DNA of 64,000 bases. Origin: Lanius collurio (taxonomy: Eukaryota > Chordata > Aves > Passeriformes > Laniidae). Positions within the stretch are counted from its first letter, which is position 1. Each line of letters opens with the position of its first letter. Below, piece after piece: positions 1-12,194 of this stretch. The translations under genes were made by a program, and so were the position numbers. The notes beneath the pieces are model-generated. The model worked only from the letters and a program-made list of their open reading frames with translations, did not search any database and was not told the DNA's origin. The stretch lies in contig JACBWW010000015.1 of the NCBI GenBank assembly GCA_020086605.1, positions 22,619,225-22,683,224 on the forward strand, given 5' to 3'.

Positions 1-3000
1 CTCCTACTATTTACCATGCTGTGTATTTATAATTCATGTCCTTTAATTACACTAATGTATTTTATCTGAAGGTTGTTATTGTTGCTCTTTTTTTATTTTT
101 CTCCCACTCCTGCTTAACACATTATTTCACACCCAAACCCAGAGGTCCATGTCTCCCTCCTAGGTATCAAATTTTAAATCAGGTTTGCTTGCAGTCAGTT
201 GCAGCCTCTGCTAGCACCGTACATTTCATGCTCTTGTGAGCATGACACGTAGCGCACACGCAGCTCTTGCCATTCTTTTACCATCCTGATGCTGTACATT
301 CCCTAAATCCAGCCTCGTGGGAACACACTGCAGTTACCTAAGTTATAAGGAAACTCAAGAGAAGTACATCACACAGCCTTCTGGAAATCACCTGCAGCTC
401 CATTTGCATGACAAAACCCAGTGATTTACTCATTCTCCTTGTACACTGTACCTAGAAACTAAACCCTTTGCAGTGGGTTGAATTCCAACCCCATCGGTCT
501 GAGGCACAGACAAGCTCTTGGGTTGTTCCTTTGTTTGAGAAAAGGAAATAGAAACACCGGTTGTTTTCATTTGAGCTACTGAATGGTGCTAAACCTTAAA
601 AAGTAAAGTTCTATGTGCAGAATAATAACCCTTCTCTTTATTGTCTACATGTACAAAACAGATGTGAAAGATGAATCCTTCACTGGTATTTTCATGTGTT
701 CTGAAAACTTAAATTTGTGGGGCTGCTTTCAGAACAAATCTCTGTTCTTAATTTCTACTTGGGCTATGCTATGGCGCGTTACTCCTAGAAATGTCTCAAA
801 ACCATTTAATGTGCCTCAAAGTAAGCCATAAATATAACATTAATGATTTGCTTTCTGTGCATTGGGATGGCTATGAGGTGAACCAAGAAAAATTATCCTA
901 AACTTTTTTAAAAATTTATTTTAGGGTGACTGTATTGTGCCCTTTGAAGGTAGCTTCAGCTCAGTTAAATCTCACAAGTGATTTTTTTTTTCCCTTAATC
1001 TTTTAAAGAGAAGCTTCTGGTTTCCCCTGTAAAATCTGAGCAGAAAAATCCTCCATCTTGCATCAGAATGTGAGGCAGGCTGTGAAGAAAAAACACTATT
1101 CAAAAAGAAGTTAGAATGTAATAATTACACATTTGCCTGAGCAAGATATCAAGTGCCCTCACTGTTGCTGTATCTCTTCAATTTTAACTTCTGAAACAGT
1201 TCTGCTTTCCCCATCAGTACCAAAATAAGCCAGTTACTCTTTTAATCTAATAGCCTTCAATTTTTTCTCTTGAAATAAAATGTCACCTTAAAAGTAAAGA
1301 CTAGTTTGATGAAAAATTATTTTGTTCTATTTTTCATTTCTGATCAAGCATGTCTCTGCAATGTCAACATGAAATTATCTTCACCCTCCAGGAGGAATCT
1401 GCATTGAAGGACTAGTTTTAAAAATAATGTATCTATTGTTCTAACTGTGAAAAGGAGGATGGTACAGTATTCAATTTTGACTGCAAAACAACAGTGTTGC
1501 AAGGTACTGAAATACTGTACTTAATAAATAATTGGGATATTGCCTCAGATAGCATAAACCCGATTGCAAGGTCAAATTAAAACACTCCAAACAAACAAAC
1601 GTGCAAAACAGAAACAAAATCTCTCACTCCAAACACTCAGTTTCAAATCTGCATTTGGCAACTGCTTAACTGACTGATTCAGAAAAAAATTGCACCTTTC
1701 ATTTCTCTCTCATGGCTGAAAGCTGCTTCAGTATCAGACATCAATTCTTTTTTCTCCTTCCCCAGAATTAAGTGGGATGAAAATATATTGCACTCTCTGT
1801 GACTAAGAGAACTCATAATCAACACAAGCCATAACAGTGTTAGAATGCCTAGTAAAGCAGTATGGGGTTTCATTGCCATTTCTGGGAGTTCAGAGCGACA
1901 ATAAGTACAGCCAATTGCAATGTAATCAGCTTAAGTAATTCCAGTTTAACAAGTCTAGTTCATTTAAATTAAGATTTTTCTAGTCTCTTTTTAAAGTCAG
2001 AGTTGGAATTATTTGATGTAAAAGTAGAGTCAGGGAACACATCAGCATCATAAGACAAGTTTTGAGGATTTAAAGGGCTTTTATATACTCCACCATTATT
2101 GTTAGCATGTTTCCTCTTGGGTTTGGATACCCTTAGAATTTAAAGCTCTAACATATGTGGGGGGAAACCAAAGCAATTTATTTGTACCTTGTTTAATGTA
2201 CCTATAAAAACTGCTAATATTTTTCCATAGTGGTTGCCTTTCTAGGTTTCTTTTTTATATGCTTCAGCTGTTCTCTTTAATAATAAAGTTAGTCTCTTAT
2301 TCAGGAAGCAATGCCCGAATATGAAATATTACAGATCAGACTGTTTTTAATGTAGATAAAAGGGTGGCACAGTAAAATAAAAAATAAGTTTTAGTGCCTC
2401 CAATAAAAGAAATTTGTAACTCAAAACCACTCTTCGCAGATAAAGCTTGATTATAGCTATACTTGCTTTGTTTTAACCGGAAATTAAAGCAGTATTTAAG
2501 CAATATAAGTTTCATTACAAGTTGAAGAAGTTAGAAAAGAACAAACACCCTAATGACAAATCAAACACATCCAGTGAACACACACTCTCTTTCACCATTG
2601 GAGACATTTTAATTTTCATCCCACTAGTAAATTTTGTTTTACTTGAAAAATTTCTTGACATATCTCCATTTCCCTAAAAGCTACATTCCAGTACATAACT
2701 TCATAACCACAATAATGGTTATTTGCCTAGAAAGCAGGAATTTTACATCTCTCCATTTAACCTGGAAGCATAGAAGTTAACAGGCATATACATAAAGTAA
2801 GTAATATTTATAACAAATTAAGGCACACCAAAGCAATCAAGGACATAGAAGTCAATGAAGTGCCACAGTGCCAGAGCCACTAACCAAACTGCAAAGGAAG
2901 AAAGCAATTGTTTCACACCGTGATGTAGAAAGAAATAATTTCTGGTTCAAGGGAAAGAACTGGACCTGATCGTTAGCCACTGACTTCAATAACACTTTTT

Positions 3001-3140
3001 GAACTGTTCAAACTAAATTGGTTTGTAGTTTTCTATCCAATATTCCTGAGGCAGCAAAGCTTACATGTACCTGTTAAGATGCTCTGCTGAATCAGGCCCC
3101 TTCAGCACTTAAAAGCACTTAGAGCACTGATCTATAAAAT
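1..3140. other. Non-coding AT-rich stretch, no gene seen
   Basis: No open frame here has a recognisable domain, and the longest (66-72 codons) are of the length expected by chance in AT-rich DNA. There is no CpG island, tRNA or known repeat with an obvious match. The only suggestive text is near 2955-3115, where 'CACTGACTTCAAT' and 'GAATCAGGCCCC' resemble wording common in very old amniote CR1/L3 3' ends; this is treated separately as a weak observation. The stretch is best read as intronic or intergenic unique sequence. Confidence 0.7.
2955..3115. repeat. Possible ancient CR1/L3-like relic
   Basis: The phrases 'CCTGATCGTTAGCCACTGAC' and 'GCTGAATCAGGCCCC' resemble motifs seen repeatedly in degraded CR1/L3 copies of turtles, crocodilians and birds. 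No continuous alignment could be made by eye and no boundaries are visible. The strand is not assigned. This is pattern recognition only and could be chance. Confidence 0.2.
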
Positions 3141-3280
3141 GAAAACAAGAAAACCAAAACCAAAAGAAAAACAAGCAAAAAACACCAACCAACCAACTCC
3201 ACACAACAACGACCAACCAACCCTCAACAAAACACCACCAAAAAACCCAACCCCAAAACCTACAAACCCAAAAACAAACA
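3141..3280. repeat. A/C-rich low-complexity tract
   Basis: About 140 bases on the plus strand consist almost entirely of A and C, with only a few T and G. It contains short AACC and AAAC unit runs such as 'CCAACCAACCAAC' but no regular long period. It ends abruptly at both sides in ordinary sequence. A similar tract lies at 59322-59451 in the same orientation. Confidence 0.9.
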
Positions 3281-6200
3281 GTGAAAGATAAATGGAAGGT
3301 AAATCCTTCAAATTACTAGAAAGATGATTTTCTTTCGGGCAAAGCTGTTAACTGCTGCTGGGAGTTATGTAAATATTTAAGTATAATCAGCATGTGGCCA
3401 TGGAGTTCATAGCTGTAAACAATGCAATGATTTACTACCCTTCCAACTGAACACTTTACATTTCTTTTATACTGTATCTTATATGCAAATTTACCTGTGT
3501 TTTCTGTTAGAGAATTACATGATGAAGAGTCTAGCTCAGAGAAACAGCTGGATAGAGTGGGGGTTTTGTGGTTTTATTTTCATAAAGAATTGGTGTGTTT
3601 TTACACTTTGGTCTATTCTGCCTTCAGGAACAGCACAAATATTTATCCAGTGTACAAAAGACTGACACACTGATTTCCCTTTAACCTACTAGTCTAACGG
3701 CCTCTGAAGTTTATGCAGTTAACCACTTCAGATGGCTCCCTTCTCACCACTTCCCATGCTGGCTCAGCTTGCCAAGCAGCATTTCCCAGACAAAATGATC
3801 ACACTGACACATAGCACCATGGTCAAGGTTGATGAGTGACAGTTTTACCTCTCTCTTGTGACAAGCAATTATTTGGGAGGGAGGGAGGAGGAGGGGTTGA
3901 GAAAATATTAAGGTAGGTACTACAGGCTTGTATTTCCCAGTTTGTAACTCAGTGATTTTGAGGTTTTATCAGTTAAGGCAAAAATGTCACTTCTAACTTT
4001 AACATTACGAAAATACTTTGGCTGTAATTCTTCCTATCTCCCTGGTTTTCCTCAAATGTCTGAATTATGTACTACAGGAAAGAAGAGAGTTTGTCTTCTC
4101 AAACAACGGAAGACGCAGTAAACCTATGTGACAGATTTGACTTCTTCTCCGAGTCAGAAATATCTCCTCTCAGAGATGACATAAGGATTTCTTTGGGTAC
4201 CTGTTTGCCACCCTAGATCAACATCTTACTCAAAGGAAGGACACAACATGCCTTCAGGTAAAAATGGTATTCACACTCATTCTGTCAGAGAAACGTAAGC
4301 CTGCTTACTCCCAGTAAAATATCTGCAAGGCATTGACAGACATGAAGTGCTTGAGGTAGGAATGAATACCTTGGAAATTAGTGGTTAGCTGGATATTTTG
4401 TAGACAGCCTAAAAACAGAATCAATTTTCCCTGCATACAGCATGGGGAAACCCTTTGGAAACATTGATGCCATTGTAAGTACAGTACTTAATGCTTTCCT
4501 AGTTTATGTTTGATTTACATTGATAAAAATGTTCTGCAGATTTCTCCAGCTGTGCTCCCTTCGCAGATTGTGACATGCAGCAATCTGTTGGAGAGCAGCT
4601 GTTAGTTCATATGTAGTTTTATTTGCATCAATGTAAAATAGCAGCTTTCTACATGAATAAAACATGCTTTCTCTTTGCCATGTTCTGGTAGAAAGATTTA
4701 TCTATTTAATTTATTTTTACATCAAAGAGCTTCATTTTTAAAGAAGTTGGTTTTTTTTTTTAAATGAAAAGTTATTTTCAATTACGTATTTTAAGATTCT
4801 AAAAAGCCCAGGTAGTCTTTTTAGAAAGGGTAGTATTTCCTTTTGCTCTGAACAGAGACAGCTTTGCAAACAGATTTTAAAATATGTTCAGTCAATACTG
4901 TGTTTGTAAAGCCCACCTCCATGCCATTCACCACAATGATCAAATGCACAGTAACTTTCAGCATTATATGCAGAAATGTGGCATCGCCAATAACAATGGT
5001 AACTACATAATGATTCAGAAGTTTTCAAACTTTCAGTGGTTAATTCTAAGTGTCTAGGGAGATACTAATGATGATTCCTTATCCTAACACCTCAGATGCA
5101 AATCAACATCCAATTTCAGCTTTAAACACTTATATCAAATGTATGCCTATCACATTCCAGTGGGGCTGACCCTGACCTTCCACACTCAGTGATGCCTGTT
5201 AATAGAGAGGACCTTGTGTACGAGGCCACTGACCAATGCTGTAACTTCCCTAGGTTTTCAGTCTCACCCATCAAACTCAGCTGGGAACTAGGGACCAGTC
5301 AGGAGCCTAAGAGAAACACTCCAAACAGCAGTTCCAAAAGGCTGTGGGCCACTTTCTGTGCTTTGTCTGAATGCTTTCTAAAAGCTCTGTTTTGTAGAGA
5401 ACACCCATCCTTCCAGTGCTTTAATTTCTGTCTTCTTTCTGTCTCAGGTTTCTTTCTTAAGTCTCTTTTTACTCTTTAGGTAGAATCATTGATATAGACT
5501 ACTTCACAGCTGCTTCCTCAGTCAAGGAAAAATTTTTTGTCAACAACATTTAGCTTTTTTTTGTGCAGGGTTTTTTGTTGCAGTTGTTGGTTTTGGTTTT
5601 TAACTTTTGTTTGGGGATGTTTTTACCTGCCATCTTATAGTGCTTAAGTGAATTTGCTAAAATATAACTTAAGATCATGCTTCCACTCACAGCTGCTGTA
5701 TGACAAGAGTAGCTGAATTCAGATCATCTAAGTTCATTAAAATTTTTAAATTCAAGACCAACGTTTTGATGACACCTTTTTAAACATATAGAACACTTCC
5801 TACTTGGATAAATTTCACAGCAGAGCCTGACACTTGAGGGCAAAATTAAAATGTGACCTTTACTGTACCCACATTTACCTTTCCTCTAAATGTTGAAAGA
5901 GGGCAGTAGGGAGGAACCATCCAATATGTTTAATTTCAGACATAGACCAAGAAACATCAGACTCCAAGGAAAAAAAGATCACTGTTAGTTTGAAAATGTT
6001 TCAGCAGACTTGCAGCCAAACACAAACATCAGCATCTCATGCTTTTCCATATGAAATAAATCCCAGCTTTATCTGATTTCATCAGGCATTCTGTAATGTT
6101 TCTTTTATTTTTCTAAGATCTCCTTTCTACCTCTCAGATTGCAATTGCTCTGCCATTCATGAGATTACATCTGCACCAGCTAAAGCCTTACCAGCCTTTA

Positions 6201-6459
6201 CAATAGCTCCCAGATAGTTTCCACAGATACAAGGCACCAACCATTTGTCATTTTTCTGCAACAGCTGAACTTTCAGATCAATTACAAAAGGAAGCAGTGA
6301 TAAAGTAAACAAGATATGTCACCGGTTTGGATTCCAGGAACTAGATTTTGCCACTCTGACAAGCACCATTACTCTTCCCCCAGGGGCATAACTAGGCTAT
6401 TCATAAAGCAAGACACCATCTACACTGAAAAAGGGTTAAGGACCTGACTCTACATTGAC
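3281..6459. other. Non-coding stretch, no gene seen
   Basis: AT-rich unique sequence. A plus-strand frame at 5189-5479 is open for 96 codons but begins with GTG, next codon ATG, and resembles nothing known. A T/G-rich low-complexity patch occupies about 5551-5617, the mirror image of the A/C-rich tracts elsewhere. A short G/A-rich run is at 3876-3896. No exon, RNA gene or recognisable transposon was seen. Confidence 0.65.
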
Positions 6460-6526
6460 TAGAATAATTTAGGTTGGAAAAAACCTTTAAGATCATTGAG
6501 TCCAGCCATAAACAAACATTGCCATG
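6460..6526 (-). mobile_element. CR1 LINE 3' end fragment (reverse)
   Basis: Reading the plus strand, 'AATTTAGGTTGGAAAAAACC', then 'TTTAAGATCATTGAGTCCAG' and 'CCATAAACAAACATTGCCA' follow the reverse complement of the avian CR1 3' untranslated end almost word for word. The copy is only about 67 bp, so it is heavily 5'-truncated, as is normal for CR1, which is primed from its 3' end. It ends in an AT-rich spacer of roughly 67 bp before a second CR1 on the opposite strand. It codes for nothing. Confidence 0.85.
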
Positions 6527-6593
6527 CATATGTCTTCATAAATTATGCATATATAACCAGCATATTTTTAATCATATATCATGTATCTCTATT

Positions 6594-6892
6594 GTGGGTG
6601 TCAGTCTCTTCTCCCAAATTACAAGTGATAGGTCAAAGGAAATAGCCTCAGGTTGCACCAGAGGAGGTTTAGCTTTGATATTAGGAAAAATTTCTTCACT
6701 GAGTGTGTTGTCAAGCCTTGGATCAGACTGCCCAGGGAAGTGGTTGAGTCACTGCTCCCGAAGGTATTCAAAAACGTGTTGATGTGGCACTTGGGGACAT
6801 GGTTTGGCGGAGGACTTGGCAGTGCTGGGTTAATGGTAGCACTCGATGATCCCAGAGATCTTTTCCAATCTAAACAGTTCTATGATTCTCTG
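6594..6892 (+). mobile_element. CR1 LINE 3' end (5'-truncated)
   Basis: The segment follows the avian CR1 3' UTR in order: 'CAGTCTCTTCTCCCAA', 'AGGAGGTTTAGCTTTGATAT', 'TAGGAAAAATTTCTTCACTG', 'CTGCCCAGGGAAGTGGTTGA', 'CTTGGCAGTGCTGGGTTAAT' and the terminal 'TTCTATGATTCT' microsatellite-like tail near 6879-6890. About 300 bp are present, so reverse transcriptase and endonuclease domains are absent and the copy is dead. A 159-codon open frame across 6653-7132 runs through it and is a by-product of the 3' UTR, not a gene. The tail marks the insertion's 3' boundary and gives the orientation. Confidence 0.96.
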
Positions 6893-9800
6893 TACCACAG
6901 CACACACATCGACCTTCCAGTCACCCAGCTCCCACTCTTGTGTTTCCCTCACTCGCATACACACCATGCAATACCTATTCAGCACCCTGGATGGGTGCAG
7001 AGCCTGCATCTTCACTTGAACCTCACTTGTCTCCAACTACATTCTCAAATAGATTTTAAAGAGACATTAGCACACTCCTCTGAAAAAAAAGACACCAGAT
7101 TGTTTGGATCTCGTTATGGAATACAAATTTGATAAAAGCATTAATTTTCTCCCCACTTCACATCAGGTATAATGAGCAGATTTATCTTCTATTTCCATGT
7201 GCTTTTTCCCCTCACAATCAGCAGGCAGTATACCAAGATAAGTGTAAAAAAGCTCCATGTTTTGAACTCATTTAACTTGTTGCCTGAAAAGGTTCCAGGA
7301 GCAATGAGTGCCACTGCTTACTGATCATTCTTTTGTTTCTTTAGACACTCCCTGAGGTGATTTAATGGACTTTTCCCTGTATAACCTCCACTGAAGTACT
7401 GTGAGAGTGAATGAAGAGTTGAATAGTTCATCTTGTTTTCAATTAAACAACTGTGCTCTTCTCAAAAATCCTATTCTATTTAAACTCTGTGCCTAATAAC
7501 TGTGGAGTTCAGCCAATCTAAATTTCAACTGACCACCTTTTTAACAGTGTTATGTTTGAAAAGTAAGTCACAAAGCCTCATGTGAACCCAAATTCATTTG
7601 GATACTGCCACTATGGATTTTACATTCTATTGAAATATCTACATAAAGGCTTTTTCCATTTAATCACAGTGAGCCTTAGGCTACTAGCAAAAAGTTGGTA
7701 TATTCAGCTCCCTGCCCCTACAATGTTTCACAAAAGAAATACACTCTAAAATAAACATACCAGGAACAATGTTGAAATAGATAGAATAGCCAATTAAAAT
7801 TGCTAAGAGTGATGGGCACAAAACATTTTGGTAACCTTAGTCAAATAGTGAAGGATAGGCATGAATTAAGGCAATTGGAAGTGGTCAATAAGTCAAGTAA
7901 CATTAGGTTAAATATGAGCTCACATACTGAGTAAAAACACTGGAAGGCAGACAGAAAAACTAATACAAGTAAGCCAAGGTTTATGTTACTTGGGACAAAG
8001 ACAAGTCAAATGTTTTTATCAAACTCCTCTCTCATTCTCACTGCTGATTCCTGTTGCCGTATTTCTCTACCTGCAGCATTCAGCCAGCACGAGCTGTAGA
8101 ACGAGATCCATAACTCACTGAAGCAGACTCAATGACCAAAGCCCCTGTTTTCAGTTTTCACCATTAGCCAGGTAATTTCTTATTGTTATTCAAGACATAG
8201 CTGCTAAAAATAACTGAAAATTAGTTTTAAAAAATACGTTTTTCTCAAGTGCCAGATCAAAAGAATTACCACACTCATTCCTACTCCATTTTTCAAGGAA
8301 AATGCATTGATTTTAATTCCTGGCTCCAAATACATCTTCAGTTTTGGATGTTGTGAAGATTTATGAGACATGAATAACAAAATTTGAAATCAGATATAAG
8401 TCAAAGTAAAAAACATCTTGTGGAACCAGTGCACTGTATAGACTGACTGATACTTGAGCTGCAAGCCACCAGAAAGGCTCAGGAGCTTTTTGTGCCCTCC
8501 AGTTTAGATTAGACCATTGAAACCAGTTTTCAAATAAGTTTAAATCCAACCATTGATTTCTCATCTGCTCTCATTTTTTTCCTAACTTCTATTATTATCG
8601 AGCAGCCAGTTAGGTTTTGAAGTGAGATTCCTGCCAAACAGCAGTGTGACTCCTTAAACTTTGAAGGGAAGACTTTCCCATTTAATAAAATATTTTCATT
8701 AAAAATATATTTAAATTATCTTAAAAAATCCACAAAACAAAACAAAAAACCACATAAACAAAACCAGTACAAGCCAAACAATCTCCAACCCTCAATATCA
8801 GCCATGCTCCAAAATGCTTGGAAACAACCCAGCTTGCCAGACTTCTACTACAGCATTGGACCCATGGGATTTTCCCCTAGCCTTGTCAGATGTCAAAATG
8901 GGCCCCCTCTTGAAGTCTCTATCTTTTATACCAGAACAGCTTCTATGTCACAGACATCCCATCCATCATATTCCCCAGACCTTGCAAGTGACCAAGTGCA
9001 TGATGCACAGTTTGGAAAGGATGGTGCAAAGATAAGAGAAGTACAAGGAATATTTGGTGCTAAAGCAAATATTTGCTGCTTCCTGCATTCGGAAATAATC
9101 TAAAGTTCTTATACACTTCACTGAAATTTAAAAATAAAAAAGCAATTCTGACAGCTTGGTTTAGTAAGACATCTGGCTATTGTGCCTGTGAGACTGGAGG
9201 TAGAGCGACTGATTTTGACAGAAGGAAAGTACAAGTCCTACAGAATTGTACAAGTCCTACCTATTGTCATCCTTACTACAATTATTAAAAAAAAAAAAAG
9301 GAAATACATCAATAGGTATTGAAAGACATCAGCAGACTTCCACAAATAATTTTACAGAGAGAGAAAACTGGCCCTTATCATCTACATGACACCGAGCACA
9401 GAAAACCAGGCCACTTGATTTGAGTCAGCACTGACGGAGGAGCTGCTGCTGCTTCTCCCTCCCTTCCCTACACATTTTAGGAGAACATTTGTAGCTCAGC
9501 AAAGCACCCAGTCACCACACATCCTTGAGGGGGTGTGTATGTGTGTGTATGTGTGAAACAGAGCCCTTCAGTTCTGAATTCAACACTTAAACTTGTGTCA
9601 TAAGTCCAGGTTTGCTCCAAAGCTGTCGAAAGACATTTTCTCCTGGTGTAGCCTTTGCCATTTTTCTGCTGAAGCATAAAGACCAATTTCAAAGGGAATA
9701 TCTCAGCAAGCAAAGAGGAGATGATACTGGTTTCATTTCTAGTGGCAAGATTCTGCCACTCTGCATCAGAAATAATTGCGTCCTTTGCTGTTGAAGACCA

Positions 9801-12169
9801 CAAGGCCATACACAGGCTCAGGAACAGCTTGTGGCAGAACTCTGCTTTTAGAGAAGGTCAGTGAGAGAGATGTTATTGTACATACAGATATGGAAGCTCA
9901 GAAAGTCCCCTTTTACATTATTTTAAAGGTTTTCTTACAACTATACTGACAAATAGAGTATTTTTTATTTCTTTTACTTAAATAAAAACACTACACAGTA
10001 AGAATGCTGCAACACTATACACAACACAGAGTAAAACTGAGCAGAACCTGCAAACTATCCTATAAATCCATGTTATCCCGCAAAGTTAATTTAGTGAAGT
10101 TCTCACAAACATTCTTGTTTGATAATTAAATGGAGTATAAAAATAATAATAAAACCTGGCATAATTGCAGTGCTAAAATAATCCTGCACCTGCACAATGA
10201 ACTGCTTGGTAATCAGCCAGATGTTACATTTTATCTAAATGCCTGTATTATAACACTGACAATATCCTTGTGTACTGCCTTCCTCTTCTTTCTCCAGGAG
10301 TAAAGAAACCCTGAGAGTCCCTCCTGTGGTTGATCCCAATAGTTTAACATGAGCTTCACAGTTGTGACTGACTCTATACTGAACCTGATCTCAGCCAACT
10401 TGAAATTATGTCCCAAAAAGTGCAGTACATAGCAACAGGAAAGCAAGACAAGCACATGCTTTTTTTTCACCATGGAATATAAGGTTACATATGCACCACT
10501 ACATTTTACAATTTATTACAGCGTGGATGACTTTCACAGCTATGGCAGTCTCCTTCCCCACAAAGGATGTAAAGGCAAGCAGAAGGTATCAACCAGTGGG
10601 CCTTCATATTGCGACTAATTAATTAATATGTTTACTGCATAATTTAAGAAGGTGGAAAAAAAAGGCAGCATTTAGAACTGACTAGAATCCACGCATTTCC
10701 TCTGTTAGCAAGTGTGAGATCTGATTGCACATGATTCCATACAACACACTTTTCCTGTTTTTACTTAATACCACAATGCCATTTTGCTTTTGTCACACTA
10801 TTAGTTTGAATAAACATTTCTTTTATGGTTTGTAATAAAATCAAGACTGAAAAAAAAAAGGCATTTATCTTCTCAAATGGCCTTTTCATTTTCACATCCA
10901 ATACAATAATATTCACTCATAATTTTCTTGGAAGACACTTACCTGTGATTCAGATAGCTCCCTGTAATTAAAGTATTACAGATGGTCAGAATGATGTGTT
11001 CATACCCCAGTGAAACCTTCAAAATTTGACTTATTATGTTTAGATCACCCCAGCCCTTTGGATAAGTTCAAGCTGAGCAACAGTTTAATATCAATATACT
11101 CTGCGAAACAGCAGCAAACCAGATTTTATGATCTAATAGGATTTTTTCTCCAGATATTCTAAAGGTTTTGATCCAATAAATCTTTCATCAATGTCAAGTA
11201 TCTAAACTAAACTATTATGAACATTTGAGAAGAGTCTGTCTTCCTTACAATAAAAGCTGCAATCAAAGTTATATAAATAAGACTTGCAGACTGAAGGGTC
11301 AAATCCACATTTAGTAAAGAAAAGAGTCTCAAAATACTGTCAGACTATATCTGGGAATTTTCCTGGTCCTCAAACTAATAGAAAAGTTATATATACTCCC
11401 AAAGTTGTATTTGTGCTTGTTAACCAAAAAATAGAGCTATTTTAACCACGTGAGGCATTATATATTTTTTTCTCAACAATCAAGTGAAGCTGCTCTTTGC
11501 CTGTTGCTGACTTTAGAACACTTTTATCAAATAGAGCTAATGTTTAATTTGCCCAAGGTGAGATTTTATAAGGAAGCTTTGTTTTCAGGAAAGTACCTTG
11601 GGCTCCATTTCTGAAAACACAGCTCTCTGGAGATTTTGGTGCTTCTTCCTGTGAGTGAAGCAATGAAAAACAGCAGTTAACTTTTGCCTCTTCATCATTC
11701 AGAGAGTCTCACACCTCTGCTGTCACTGAAGCATGGGTTTGTTATTATCTGGGACTGCCACAAGTATTCCATTATAAAGCCAGCATAAATGAAAACAGTC
11801 TTCTTTTGCCCCTCAAAATAGGATCCTGACAGCAAACCTTTATCAGCTAAAGCAAGCAAAACATTTCCTCTTTCCCCTCTGAGTTATTCTTATAATTACA
11901 CTGAGTTTTAGAATAGCACAGCTTATAAAATGCAAAGTACACAATTACTGATAAACAGTCTATTTTTCACTCTGTTGTTCCCTTCTGATCTTTTCTGCCT
12001 CCCTATCACTTATTAATTAATGCCCAACCCCCCATCAGATGATTGGAGAGCATGAGGGAATGGTACCTACATGAGACTCAGTGCAACAGTTCAGCAGTTC
12101 AGCAAGAGACAAGTCCAGCTGAGACAGTGCAGAAACTTTACAAAATACTTTTCGAAACCAACACTGAAC
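6893..12169. other. Non-coding stretch, no gene seen
   Basis: AT-rich unique DNA. Open frames are at most about 110 codons (9477-9809, minus) and none looks like a family. Visible details: an A/C-rich patch at 8721-8770; a 13-base direct repeat (GTACAAGTCCTAC) at 9229-9241 and 9248-9260; a short GT repeat at 9531-9556; an A13-like run near 9287-9299; and a homeobox/forkhead-style motif cluster at 10617-10635 (TAATTAATTAAT followed by TGTTTAC). No transposon or RNA gene was recognised. Confidence 0.65.
9531..9556. repeat. Short GT-rich microsatellite
   Basis: A run of GTGTGTATGTGTGTGTATGTGTG type, imperfect because of regular A substitutions. It is short and unremarkable, but may be length-polymorphic. 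Confidence 0.8.
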
Positions 12170-12194
12170 AAAAAAAAAAAAAAAAAAAAAAAAA
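12170..12194 (+). repeat. Poly(A) run, 25 bases
   Basis: An uninterrupted run of A. It is flanked on the right by 'GCAAGAAAGTCC' (12195-12206), and a similar sequence 'GCAAGAGACAAGTCC' lies upstream at 12102-12116. That arrangement could mark a tiny poly(A)-tailed retro-insertion with an imperfect target-site duplication, or may be coincidence. Open frames on both strands that read through it produce poly-lysine or poly-phenylalanine and are artefacts. Confidence 0.9.

Noticed and set aside
6653..7132. 159-codon plus-strand open frame
   Set aside because: It starts inside the CR1 3' UTR and runs into unique DNA; the frame is a repeat by-product with no family resemblance.
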